From assembly GCA_039024315.1 (NCBI GenBank), contig JBCCQN010000012.1, forward strand, positions 14,214 to 78,213: a DNA stretch of 64,000 bases, given 5' to 3'. A program made the position numbers and the translations under genes. Source of the DNA: JBCAWW01 sp039024315. GTDB lineage: Bacteria > Bacteroidota > Bacteroidia > J057. Positions 25,190 to 34,500 of the stretch are shown piece after piece (position 1 is the first letter of the stretch; every line of letters starts with the position of its first letter). The notes under the pieces were generated by a model. The model searched no databases and was not told the origin of the DNA. It worked only from the letters and a program-made list of their open reading frames with translations.

Positions 25190-26869
25190 TTAGTCGCCAT
25201 TAAATCGTCTTTCATAGAGATAGTCGTCCATCCAGATTCTTAATTTACCAAAGACGGGTTTTTGCCGAATAAAATAATGCGAAGCGGTATTGTTAGGGAG
25301 GCGATAGGCTTGGTAGGATTTGAGGTATTGCTCTGGGCGCTCGAGATGATAGTAGAGCATATGTCCATAGGGAAAATTTTGGGTATCTCGCTGCATGTAA
25401 AGCGTGTCAAATTCAAGCCAAACGGTATCTTCGACTAATCTGATTTGAAAGAGGCTATCGGCGACAGGAATACTATCGGACAATAGGCGAGACATACTGG
25501 GTACTCCATAACCAAGATCATAATCATAATATGGATAAAAATGACCTGATTTTTCTAGGCGACTGATGAGTTCTGCGGGTTTTAGTTGGGGGTACTGCTG
25601 GCGCAGAACGCCTGCAATCCCCGCCACTAAGGGCGTAGAAAATGAAGTACCCACGCTTTCCCCATAAAGGTTTTTGTGCATCGCAGCGAGGACAAATGCA
25701 GGGGCGGCAAGATTGGGTTTGAGTTTGCGGCGGGAATTAGGGCCCTTAGATGCCATGGGTAGATGCAAGGGCACCATCGGATAGGTACCTCCTACCGAAA
25801 GCACTTCTAAAGCATCGGCTGGGGCACCCATGATTCGCCAAGGTTTATCTCCTTCATTGCCCATAGCACAAACTACCAATACGCCTTTTTGGGCTGCGAT
25901 TTGGGCCGCCTGTGTTACAGGGCTAGAGAGGCCATCCATTTCCCCTGGGGTGAGGTAGTTTTCCACATAAGTGATAGAAGAATTAATGATTTCCGCTCCA
26001 TTGGCCTCAGCCCACTCGGCGGCAGCTATCCATAAATCTTCATCATTCCCAAGGGCAAAAAACTGTTTGACAATCCTCGCCAATAAATATTCTGCCTCGG
26101 TAGCAGCCCCCATCGGCCGATCTTCATAGTAACCGGCCATACAGCTCAAAACTTGTAAACCGTGGGAGGAATTGGCGTACACGTTTTGGCGATCTTTATA
26201 AAAATCGTAGGTACCCACTACCCTATTAGCCTGCATAAGCTTTTGCAGGGCGGGATGCTGATTGGCTCCTTTGAAGCCCGCGTCTAAAATGGCGATTCTT
26301 ACCCCCTTGGCATTGAGCGCCAAGGCCGTCAAGGTATCTAGACCCATCAGCCCATGCGTAAGCGAAAGCAAAGTATCAAGGCGTGGATTGATTTCACCCG
26401 CTTTAGAAACGGGGCTTTGGGTCAAGACAGCTTCGGAATGAAAAGCTTGGATGCGTTCGACGCAGTCGAGTTGAAAAACAGCATTGATCTGCGCTGTATT
26501 TGCCCTAACACTCACCGCATTGAGCCATCGGGAGTGGATGCGAAGACTATCGACCCGTTTTGCTACTTGGTCGATATAAGGTTGATACACTAAGCGATCA
26601 TATTCATCAATTAGGGCTATGTTTTGCTGGCTGCGGCGTTTCGCCACGCGCGCGTTAAAATCCGCATAAGCCCCCAAAACGGGTCCTTTGTCCTTAAAAA
26701 ATACGTAGTAGTGGGCCAGTCCCTCTGCTGCTGCACTAAGCTTAACCAACTGAGCGTTCTGCGCAGCAGTAGGTCTAAAAGAAGGGATACCAATGAAATA
26801 AAGCATCAAAGCAAATCCATTCATAAATAGGAAGATCCCGATACGCTGCATACTTTTGGACATAGACAT
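25190..26869 (-). CDS. Subtilisin-family (S8) serine protease, exported
   Basis: The start chosen at 26869 gives about 559 residues and a normal N-terminal hydrophobic signal (GIFLFMNGFALMLYFIG). The longer frame from 26911 would overlap the divergent guaD gene. The S8 catalytic triad is visible: aspartate in RIAILDAGF, histidine in SSHGLQVLS and serine in GTSFSTPLVAGIAG, with the oxyanion asparagine in GNEGD. A roughly 80-residue C-terminal tail rich in aromatic residues follows. No type IX sorting domain was recognised. Two dispersed hairpin copies lie near its start (26451-26468 and 26751-26769) and one at 25595-25612. Confidence 0.88.
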   Translation of the reverse strand: MSMSKSMQRIGIFLFMNGFALMLYFIGIPSFRPTAAQNAQLVKLSAAAEGLAHYYVFFKDKGPVLGAYADFNARVAKRRSQQNIALIDEYDRLVYQPYIDQVAKRVDSLRIHSRWLNAVSVRANTAQINAVFQLDCVERIQAFHSEAVLTQSPVSKAGEINPRLDTLLSLTHGLMGLDTLTALALNAKGVRIAILDAGFKGANQHPALQKLMQANRVVGTYDFYKDRQNVYANSSHGLQVLSCMAGYYEDRPMGAATEAEYLLARIVKQFFALGNDEDLWIAAAEWAEANGAEIINSSITYVENYLTPGEMDGLSSPVTQAAQIAAQKGVLVVCAMGNEGDKPWRIMGAPADALEVLSVGGTYPMVPLHLPMASKGPNSRRKLKPNLAAPAFVLAAMHKNLYGESVGTSFSTPLVAGIAGVLRQQYPQLKPAELISRLEKSGHFYPYYDYDLGYGVPSMSRLLSDSIPVADSLFQIRLVEDTVWLEFDTLYMQRDTQNFPYGHMLYYHLERPEQYLKSYQAYRLPNNTASHYFIRQKPVFGKLRIWMDDYLYERRFNGD

Positions 26870-26896
26870 AAGTTTTATAACGAATAAGGAGCGGCG

Positions 26897-27373
26897 ATGG
26901 ACCAAAAACAAGTCAATTTTATGAGGGAGGCGATCAGGCTTGCTTGTGAAAATGTGCGTTCTGGTCTGGGGGGACCATTTGCTGCTTTAGTGGTCAAAGA
27001 TGGGAAAATCATCGCTACGGGAGTCAATCGAGTTACAAGGGATCTCGACCCTACTGCTCATGCAGAAGTCAACGCCATCAGAAATGCATGTAAAGTCTTG
27101 GGGAGCTTTCAATTAGAAGGCTGTGAAATTTATACCACTTGTGAGCCTTGTCCAATGTGTTTAGGAGCGATCTATTGGGCTCGCCCACAAAAAGTCTATT
27201 ATGCCAATACGCAGACTGATGCGGCGGGCATTGGCTTCGATGATAGCTTTATTTACAAAGAAATCGAGATCGAAGCCCGAAATAGAGCGATTCCCATGGA
27301 GCCATTGCTTAGGGAGGAAGGATTAGAGATTTTTAAACTTTGGGAAGAGGCCGAGGGAAAAACCAAATATTGA
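26897..27373 (+). CDS. guaD: Guanine deaminase
   Basis: The 158-residue cytidine-deaminase-fold enzyme is very like Bacillus subtilis GuaD in length and wording. Zinc ligands are H55 in TAHAEVN and C85 and C88 in EPCPMC, with E57 as the proton shuttle. Further GuaD-type blocks are GLGGPFAALVVKDG, NACKVLGSFQLEGC, GAIYWARP and GFDDSFIYKEI. It converts guanine to xanthine and ammonia in purine salvage. A tRNA adenosine deaminase is a less likely alternative because the GFDDSFIYKEI tail is that of GuaD. It is divergent from the subtilase with only 27 bp between start codons. Confidence 0.9.
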   Translation: MDQKQVNFMREAIRLACENVRSGLGGPFAALVVKDGKIIATGVNRVTRDLDPTAHAEVNAIRNACKVLGSFQLEGCEIYTTCEPCPMCLGAIYWARPQKVYYANTQTDAAGIGFDDSFIYKEIEIEARNRAIPMEPLLREEGLEIFKLWEEAEGKTKY

Positions 27374-27578
27374 AGGCTGCAAATAAGCCAGCAAAATTTT
27401 CATCTTGTGGGTTATTGATCTTCTCTGTACTGAATACTTTTTCCTCTGTACTTAAAAGTAGCTTAAGCATGAATCATGCACTGATTTTGGGCTTTGAAGA
27501 GTGCTGTAATAATTGCGATCTTGACTGACGAGCAACTCATGGCTCGAGCATATACCAGAATTAACCGCACCTTTTTAC

Positions 27579-28706
27579 ATGAAACACCTTCTTACTTTGA
27601 CCTTCGGTCTAACGCTTAGCATTATCTGCTACGGACAGCAACCCATAGGATCTAAGACGATCACTACTGGGGTCCCATTTTTAAATATTCATAATGATCC
27701 TGCTGGGGCAGGTATGGGCGAGTTGGGAGTAGTAGCGGCGCCTGATTATTATGGCACGGCAAATCAAATGAACCCCGCTTTATTGGCACGAGGGAGAACA
27801 CTCATTGGTGGTAATGTAGCCTATTCGCCTTGGTTAAGAGCTTTGGGGATAGGCGATATTCATCTCACCGATGTAAATTTTTATGCTGATTTAGATCGTA
27901 TCGGCATCGGCATAAATGCCCGACGGTTTGATCTCGGACAATTACAACTAACTGGTGGTTTAGGACAGCCCATCGGTACTGCAAATCCGGTGGAGCAACA
28001 AATCAGTACCAGCGTTGCTTTACGGATCACCGACAATCTATCTGCAGGCGTCGGTTTGCAGTATTTTGAATCTGATCTCTCAATCAGAATGGTCAATCCC
28101 AGCATCCAACAAAAGGTACGGTCGATCGCTACCAATATGGGGCTTTACTACCAAGATTATTTCACTTTGGCAGAGGGAATTCGCCTGCGCTCAAGTTGGG
28201 GAGTATCGATTCTGGATTTAGGTCCCAAAATTACTTATACCACTACCGCTGCGGCCAGAGACTTTATCCCAATCAATCTTGCCTTTGGGGTCATGGAGGG
28301 AGTTGAGTACGATATTGATGATCAATTTGCTATTGGGCTAGATTTTGGTTTTCAAGGACAAAAGCTTATGGTGCCTAGTGAAGGCGGACGTAGCGATTTA
28401 CCTTTGCTAAGTGGGATGTTTGGCTCCTTCACGGACGCGCCCTTTGCAGAGGAAATTAGGTCTATCAATTGGCAATTAGGGACAGAAGCCCGCCTCACTG
28501 GGCCTTCTCAGTTGCTAGCGGCTTTGCGAGGAGGGGTGTTTATTGAAACCCCAGAATTTGGCAATCGTAATTTTGCGACTTTAGGCGGTAGCCTTGGTAT
28601 CATGGGATTGCGTCTGGATATGGCTTATATCTGGGCCGGTCGCCAACCCCATCCGCTGCAAAATACCTTGCGAATGTCTTTTGGCTATACCTTTGTCTTA
28701 GACTAA
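27579..28706 (+). CDS. porV: Type IX secretion system outer-membrane protein PorV
   Basis: The 375-residue protein has a signal peptide to about residue 19. PorV-type wording follows: TGVPFLNIHNDPAGAGMGELGVVAAPDYYGTANQMNPALL, SPWLRALGIGDIHL, and NLAFGVMEGVEYDIDDQFAIGLDFGFQG. The rest is a FadL-like barrel of the PorV/PorQ type. In T9SS, PorV shuttles cargo from the SprA translocon to the attachment complex. Its usual partner PorU is not adjacent here. PorQ is the main alternative, but the start and length fit PorV better. A strong terminator follows. Confidence 0.85.
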   Translation: MKHLLTLTFGLTLSIICYGQQPIGSKTITTGVPFLNIHNDPAGAGMGELGVVAAPDYYGTANQMNPALLARGRTLIGGNVAYSPWLRALGIGDIHLTDVNFYADLDRIGIGINARRFDLGQLQLTGGLGQPIGTANPVEQQISTSVALRITDNLSAGVGLQYFESDLSIRMVNPSIQQKVRSIATNMGLYYQDYFTLAEGIRLRSSWGVSILDLGPKITYTTTAAARDFIPINLAFGVMEGVEYDIDDQFAIGLDFGFQGQKLMVPSEGGRSDLPLLSGMFGSFTDAPFAEEIRSINWQLGTEARLTGPSQLLAALRGGVFIETPEFGNRNFATLGGSLGIMGLRLDMAYIWAGRQPHPLQNTLRMSFGYTFVLD

Positions 28707-28725
28707 TTCTTAGAAATAATATTAT

Positions 28726-28769
28726 CTGCCTTCCTAGGATACGTCTTCCCTAGGAAGGCAGCTTTGTTT
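28726..28769 (+). terminator. Rho-independent terminator after porV
   Basis: A perfect 13-bp inverted repeat, CTGCCTTCCTAGG (28726-28738) and CCTAGGAAGGCAG (28749-28761), has a 10-base loop and is followed by CTTTGTTT. It lies 20 bp after the stop codon. Confidence 0.85.
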
Positions 28770-28815
28770 GTGAAAGGTAGAGAAAGACCTTAAGTTGTAG
28801 GAAACTACTACTATT

Positions 28816-29382
28816 ATGGGCAAGTCTTTACGCAATTTATTGCTGCTGGGAATTCTGGCAGAAGGGCTGATTTTTTTGATTTGTTATCTTGTGCATCCTG
28901 AAATCAATGAGGTTTTTAGACATGCGGCACGTTACTCTGGTCGTCTTTCAGCCCTGGTTTTTATTGGTAGTTTTTATGTCTTTGCGAGTTCCTACCCTAA
29001 AGTACTCAGGGAAAACCCTCTCCTAATTAATTTATTGACAGTATTCGCAGTCTTACACCTAATCCACTTCGGATTTTTAGCAAGTAATGTTTATTTAAAT
29101 GAGATCCCGCTAGTGCCCGTAAAATTAACAGGAGGCGCCTTGGCCTACTTAATGATCGTGGTAGCACCTTTCGTTTTACATCGACTCAAACTAGGCTTCC
29201 AGTTGGTATATTTTTATTATGTGAGTATCGTAATGATCATTACCTATTTAGCTAGAATAAGAGGAGATTTTGAAGGCGCGGAGCCTTTTTGGTTCCATTA
29301 TCTAGCTATGGGTGCTTTGATAATGGGTTGCATTGCTTTTGGGACGATGATTTATCGTTCTACGAGGAGAGTAACGGCTTAG
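28816..29382 (+). CDS. Polytopic membrane protein of unknown function
   Basis: The 188-residue protein has about six hydrophobic segments (near 7-25, 42-60, 71-92, 103-121, 128-146 and 158-180). Several histidines (H27, H36, H81, H84, H121 and one near 160) lie at or near the membrane segments, and ARYSGRLSALVFIGSF resembles the start of ferric-reductase-like membrane domains. That could mean a heme-binding membrane protein, but no family is assigned with confidence. It is cut off from porV by a terminator and is followed by 300 bp of non-coding DNA. Confidence 0.65.
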   Translation: MGKSLRNLLLLGILAEGLIFLICYLVHPEINEVFRHAARYSGRLSALVFIGSFYVFASSYPKVLRENPLLINLLTVFAVLHLIHFGFLASNVYLNEIPLVPVKLTGGALAYLMIVVAPFVLHRLKLGFQLVYFYYVSIVMIITYLARIRGDFEGAEPFWFHYLAMGALIMGCIAFGTMIYRSTRRVTA

Positions 29383-29387
29383 GAGGG

Positions 29388-29406
29388 CTGCTGCGCAGAA
29401 CGCTTA
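29388..29406 (+). repeat. Dispersed hairpin/GAACGCT element, intergenic copy
   Basis: Stem CTGC, loop TGC, stem GCAG, then AACGCTTA. It lies 6 bp after the stop codon of the membrane protein gene. Confidence 0.75.
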
Positions 29407-29561
29407 TTTTCAGCAGCAAAGGATTTTTTACCAAAAGCATTCATTTTGAGAAAGCCGTTTAAGGCGAGGGAAACCTACTAGCTGAAAATCTGTAGACATG
29501 ATCTGGGTCTAAGGAGTCATCTCACCTTAAGGGAGTTCGAACTAAAACCCACTGCGGGTAA

Positions 29562-29619
29562 GAATAAGCGTTCTGCAGAGCAGAAAATCACCATAAAGGC
29601 GCCTAGCTTGACCCCTAGA
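29562..29619 (+). repeat. Intergenic repeat, copy B, containing the hairpin/GAACGCT element
   Basis: It starts GAATAAGCGTTCTGC with stem CTGC-TCT-GCAG (minus strand), then ATAAAGGCGCCT and AGCTTGACCCCTAG. It is collinear with copy A at 20087-20143. Confidence 0.6.
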
Positions 29620-29684
29620 TGAAATCTTTGGGGAGAAAAATCAAAAAGAGCCTGTATCTAAAGTATTGGTGTTCGTAGATCGAG

Positions 29685-30344
29685 TTAAGCCTTTAAATTA
29701 ATCCCCAAAATATTGAAAGAATAGGGTTCAAATTTCTCAGACTCGATCAAATCAATGACCAAAATTTCTTTAGGGATAGGAGGAAAGATCAGTTGAAAGG
29801 CAATCTGCTTTCCTTGTTGGTAGGAACGTCGGTCAGGTGAAAAAGAGACGTTAAAGAGTTCAATTAACGGGAATTTCCTCCCCCCCTGAACATCTCTTAG
29901 GTAGGTTTGGCGGTTGATATTGGGACCATTATGAGGCGGTGGGGTATCAATTTCATAAATGCAGCCGATGAGGGTCTCATTGGGATATAGGCCTATATCG
30001 GCAAGGTTTAAGCGTGGATCCCAGATCTTGTTGTAGGCAGGCTGGTTAATAAATAATGGCGGATCTTGGTTTTTATACTGCTCTGAAGTCGGTGGGAGAT
30101 TTCTGATAGAATGAATCAAGGCGATGATCAATTGGTTTTCGCCTACGCTAAAGTCCTCATTAGATTTTAGGCCTTTGGTTTTATCCTCTTTTATGCGGCT
30201 AAACCTTGCTTTTAACTGGATCATCTCATCTAGACGGTCATGATCTTGGGATTTTTTTAGGTGTTGAATAATCTCATGGATTACTTGCTCATATTTAATT
30301 TCAGAAATTAGCTTTAACCAATGATCAATGATTTGAGGATCCAT
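29685..30344 (-). CDS. EAD11-like adaptor protein with C-terminal beta-rich domain
   Basis: The 219-residue protein is the last gene of the cassette. Residues about 5-84 match the style of effector-associated domain 11: a helix with LISEIKYEQVIHEIIQHL, then LDEMIQLKARFSRIKEDKTKGL, SNEDFSVGEN and QLIIALIHSI. EADs are death-like adaptor domains that link effectors in NTP-dependent bacterial conflict systems. The rest (about 95-219) looks beta-rich (TLIGCIYEIDTPPP, LIFPPIPKEILVIDLIE) and is not recognised. It lies 2 bp after the upstream gene. The EAD call is from memory of the family and needs a profile search. Confidence 0.65.
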   Translation of the reverse strand: MDPQIIDHWLKLISEIKYEQVIHEIIQHLKKSQDHDRLDEMIQLKARFSRIKEDKTKGLKSNEDFSVGENQLIIALIHSIRNLPPTSEQYKNQDPPLFINQPAYNKIWDPRLNLADIGLYPNETLIGCIYEIDTPPPHNGPNINRQTYLRDVQGGRKFPLIELFNVSFSPDRRSYQQGKQIAFQLIFPPIPKEILVIDLIESEKFEPYSFNILGINLKA

Positions 30345-30346
30345 GC

Positions 30347-30916
30347 TTATAGTAAGTTGTGGTAGTCTTGATCTGAAAGAAAAAGCTCATGCTGTTGCTG
30401 CATTTCAAACAACAGAACAAGTTTCTTGAGCCTTAGCCTTTCCTCTTCATACCCTAAAGACTTTTCTCGCGCCCTGCCAATCTTAACAAATAGTAGGCTG
30501 AGCAAAAAGGCTAATGCTACGCTGATGATCCCAATGACCACAAGCAAGGCTCTTGGCATCAAGCTCATACTAATGATAGCGTTGAGCAAAATAAGTGTCA
30601 AAATGATAGCCGTAACAAGGCCTATGCCAAAAAGGTAGTTTGTCCAGCGATTTACGTTTTGCTGTTCTGTTTTCAAAAGAGCATTAAGGTCTGATTCCAT
30701 TGACTGGGTCAGTTTTGTTACCTCATGCGAATTATTGGCTTGGCTTTTTACTCCTTGCACGAGGATGGACCGTGGATCTCCGCCCATAGCTGAAGGAGGT
30801 AATTGGTATAAGCCATTATTTTGTAGGTGTCCACGAAGCTTGTGCAGCCATTTTGCATCTTCTACAGTTTGCCTTAAATAGGTTTTTAGCAATATGGATT
30901 GATCTCTATTATTCAT
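30347..30916 (-). CDS. Two-helix membrane protein of the CHAT/EAD cassette
   Basis: The 189-residue protein has a charged helical N-terminal half (about 1-90), two hydrophobic helices at about 94-116 and 122-145, and a cytoplasmic basic/acidic helix (about 146-180, rich in E, R and K). The layout resembles two-TM membrane modules found next to death-like adaptor genes (for example TRADD-N-associated membrane domains), but I cannot confirm membership. It overlaps the CHAT gene by 8 bp and precedes the EAD gene by 2 bp, so translation is probably coupled. It may anchor the complex or act as a pore; both are inference. Confidence 0.65.
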   Translation of the reverse strand: MNNRDQSILLKTYLRQTVEDAKWLHKLRGHLQNNGLYQLPPSAMGGDPRSILVQGVKSQANNSHEVTKLTQSMESDLNALLKTEQQNVNRWTNYLFGIGLVTAIILTLILLNAIISMSLMPRALLVVIGIISVALAFLLSLLFVKIGRAREKSLGYEEERLRLKKLVLLFEMQQQHELFLSDQDYHNLL

Positions 30917-31553
30917 TCTGATTTAAAAACTTATCGATTGCAAGCGCATATGCTTCCTCCAAGCTTTGACCTTGCATCTCTGAGATCCATAATCTAATGA
31001 AATAAAAACCGCTAAGCGTGAAGATGTCCATTTCAGCAGTAGCAATGGCAGAAATTAGCTCTGGTCGGGATTTTTTAACTTGTTCTAAGGACTTTTGGCT
31101 TTTACATACGAAAAATAGAGGTGCTTGGGCTTTGGGGGAAGTCATTAATAGTTGCACTAATTTTTGCATAGCTATCCCTCCATCGACAAATTCGACAAAG
31201 CCTGGCTCAGGATATTCGATATGATGCGCTAGTAGAAAAATAGTGTCATACTGACCAGAAAGATAAGCCCGTTTGAAATCTGCGAAGCTCACATCATAGT
31301 CGATAGTACATTTTGTCTCATGCCTAAGAAAGTGAATATCTTCCAATAAAGGCTGTACCATATATTGCTTGTATTCAGGCCAATCTCCCCCTAACCTCAG
31401 CTTTTCTAATTGAACAAACTCCTTTGGTTTGCGCCGAAAGAGGCCTTGACGGAAGGAAAGGTCTTGCTTAAAGCGCTTTTCTGTTAGGGGTATTGTTAGC
31501 ATTACCAAGGTCTTAGCCGGGTCTGCTATATTTTTCAAGTTCAGATTACTCAT
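30909..31553 (-). CDS. CHAT-like caspase-clan protein
   Basis: The 214-residue protein appears to be a stand-alone CHAT-type (clan CD, caspase/separase fold) domain. The expected catalytic dyad is present: H110/H111 at the end of a hydrophobic strand (TIFLLAHH) and C150 after the next strand (PLFFVCKSQ), 40 residues apart. GFVEFVDGGIAMQKLVQLL between them and the closing block (FTLSGFYFIRLWISEM, SLEEAYALAIDKFL) fit CHAT architecture. CHAT proteases cut specific partners in conflict systems. The gene starts 4 bp after the giant gene ends and overlaps the next by 8 bp. The fold is inferred from motifs only. Confidence 0.6.
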   Translation of the reverse strand: MSNLNLKNIADPAKTLVMLTIPLTEKRFKQDLSFRQGLFRRKPKEFVQLEKLRLGGDWPEYKQYMVQPLLEDIHFLRHETKCTIDYDVSFADFKRAYLSGQYDTIFLLAHHIEYPEPGFVEFVDGGIAMQKLVQLLMTSPKAQAPLFFVCKSQKSLEQVKKSRPELISAIATAEMDIFTLSGFYFIRLWISEMQGQSLEEAYALAIDKFLNQNE

Positions 31554-31557
31554 CCCC

Positions 31558-34500
31558 CTAGCCTGCTAAATATACAAACGAGCAGGGAAGGCTAGTATAC
31601 AGCCTTGATCCTAATGGGGATGAATATGCATAATGATGCCACTTTTCATCAGCATTATTTCGATTCCAGCATTTTAAACGAGGGATACTACGGAAGCGAG
31701 ATTTTAATGGAATTTGCTCCCGTTTTAGTTGTTGAATTTCAAAATCTTGGTGTTCAAAAAAGATACTCTTAATCTCTTTAGGTCGGTAGGTTTGGGACTT
31801 CCCAACTAGTTTATCTAATATTTTTCTTGGCAGTTGCGAAAGCTCCTTAGGGTGTAAACGCCCGAGTTTAATTTCCGTAACTCCCTCTCTGACCTTGAGG
31901 GTTTTACGCAGAATAGGACGTAGCTGGGGGTATTTTTTTATCCATTTGTCAACTTTCTTTTGGCTAATCTGGTGATTACTGGCCTCAAAGGCGGCTGTCA
32001 TAGCAACTACCCCAGCTAGGGCTTTGGTGATTGACTGAGGATCGGTTAGGGTAAATGCTTGGGTAAAAACTATATTAAACCTCCCACTTTCCATGAGAGT
32101 TTTTTCAACCTCATCTTCCTGATTTGTCATAACATAAATAAAATCTTTGCTCGGCCTATCTTGTCCGTCTCGTTTCAAGCGAGTTTTAATCGCAGAGTAA
32201 GATAGCTTACGATCCGAGAAATATAAACCCTCGTCATCCCCTCTGATTAGTAAGTAAATCTGCTTTGCCGAAGTATCCCGCATATGAGAATAAAACTCCC
32301 TAGAGCTTAATGAACTGACCATATCTATTTCCCGATTCTGGATTTGCTCAAATACTTGACTGATAGCCGGAAATTCATCAATGGGTTCTGGGACAGTTTG
32401 CAAATAAATACTGTGCTCAAAATCAGGGTACAAATCTTTTGCAAGATGATCCAAGCTTAAGGAAACGTCCTGCGGATCGTCCTTGTAAAAACGTACTTTA
32501 TTTCCTCGGAAATAACTATATATGGTTTGCGGGTCAACTAAGTCCCCCTTGGTCAAAACTTGGGGAGCATTGGTTTGCTGAGCAATATTCTCTAAAGCTT
32601 CAAAGATAGGCTTTGCTTCCGCCTCATATAAGCGTTTAAAGGCTGCATCCTCAATCAGGTCATCGGATGATAATAGCCGCTTCAATCGACTACTTCTAAG
32701 CCCTACACTTTCGACATTATCCGTAGCTAAATCAACTACCCTTGGTAAAGGGTCTTTAAGGTCTCTCAGTACAAACTGCCCTTTGGGGCTGAAGGAGGTC
32801 CAATCTACAAGGGCGATATTATCCTTCATGTCTGCCTCTTTAAACGCATAATAACTATCTGCGAGATTGAAATTACGACGGGCAATAGCCTCTAACCTAT
32901 CCAGATCAGCGGCCTTGATTTCAAAGCGTGTCCAAAGCTCTTTGAATTTGGGTTGTGATGCTATTTTTTTCTCAATTCGAGCTAGTAAGACAAGCTCGTC
33001 AGTACTTAGCTTGGCGGCTTGCGGGATACTCAGAATGCGGTCGTTGACAAATTGAAATTTGCCATTGTTGTTAAAGACTATTGCATCTAGATGTGCCCCA
33101 TATTTCTTTATGAGAGGGGTGATTTTGGGAAATTGCGCTGATTGGAAAGGCTTTGGACCAAAGGAAAAGGTATTTCCTGATTCTTTATTGAATATCAATC
33201 CGCTTACTTCATCCCCTTGGCGGCGTAGAAAATCATCTGCGGCGGCTATGGTTTTTGATAAGTCACTAGAATTAGTCTTAGTGCTGATGTACCAAGCATC
33301 TTCGGTTCTCAAGACCTCCTTAGCAACCCCATCCTCCCAAAAGGTAGTTTTCTTAATCCCACCTTTCGCGGGAGTTGCATTAGTTAGCCGTGCTCTTGTT
33401 CCTCCCCCGGCACCCTCTTTCCATATTTCCACAAATTGGTGGGAGCTTTTTAGTCTAGCCGCCTCTTTAGGGCTAAGGATCGTTCCATCGAGATAATATT
33501 GGCGGTTGCTAGCTGTCCGTATCGCCAACTCAGGAGAAATAGGCGCATCGACCTGCCCGCCTGGGATCCTGGTCGTTTTTAAACGCATAAAATTGGGACT
33601 GTCACTTAGCCTAAATAAGTAGGTTTGACCATCGGGGAGTATATAAGCTTCGGCCACTTGAGGATTATCAAAGATCATACTCTCATTTGAGATACGTCCC
33701 TTGGAATTGATTTCTAACTGATTCAAAATTCGTTGCTTAGAAAGCAATTCCCCTTCCCCTAGTCGTAGGCTAACTCGTTTATTGGCATTATTTACTTGGC
33801 TGGATAAATTGCCCAAATCAAGTGTGGGACCATCTGCTTTGCTACTAGATTGTAGAATCTTGCCGTCAGCGCCAATTTTTCTGTTCAATTTAGGGGTAAA
33901 AAATTGGCCGTTGGTCCCCCTTAAATCCCCAAGAGACTCCGCAAATTCCGTACTACTGGTACGACTTACGTTTACCACTCGGTCGCCCGTATTTAATTTA
34001 AACTGCTTACCATCAACAGTGTTGAACTGGCCAACCCCCGATCTAGTCCCAGCATATTCAACTCCGACTCTATCTAAATTGGAATTTTGCCAAAGCCTTG
34101 GCTTGGTCGTTTTTAACTTAGTCAGTACATCAGCTCTCGTACTGGTACTTACTCCTCCCGCAAAGTGTTGGAGGATGGATGAGTTTTTAAAGGGAAAGAA
34201 CGGCTCAGATTCAATAATAGAAAGACACTCCGTTTTCTCGTTTAACTTTGCATTATTGAGAAATTTAATTGGGACCTGTACCTTTAAGTCTGGGTTTTCT
34301 GAATACCAAGCAGTGAAGTCTAGATTACGTACTTTAACTAAACTATTCTGATCTAGAAACTGGAGGAGGTCTTGCTCTTTAAACCAATGGACTAAGTGAG
34401 ACCATTTTTGAATCTGATTGAGCTTATGATAAGCAGGTTCATAATCAGCAACCAGACTGTAGTTTTGGTTCCACCAGTGGGCAAAACGCCAACTGCTGTA

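Larger units (their letters stand above)
29383..29684. other. Intergenic region with two hairpin elements
   Basis: This 302-bp stretch separates the membrane protein gene from the end of the CHAT/EAD operon on the other strand. It contains two hairpin/GAACGCT elements in opposite orientation (29388-29406 and 29565-29583), about 160 bp apart, and repeat copy B. A GTTCGAACT word near 29535 looks like a tRNA T-loop, but no cloverleaf can be built around it. Confidence 0.65.

Noticed and set aside
25190..26869. Subtilase as type IX secretion cargo
   Set aside because: The C-terminal tail lacks a recognisable T9SS sorting domain.
27340..27528. Open frame just after guaD
   Set aside because: It overlaps guaD in another frame, has no domain-like pattern and reads like low-complexity intergenic DNA.
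29500..29560. GTTCGAACT word resembling a tRNA T-loop
   Set aside because: No acceptor, D-arm or anticodon stem can be built around it.
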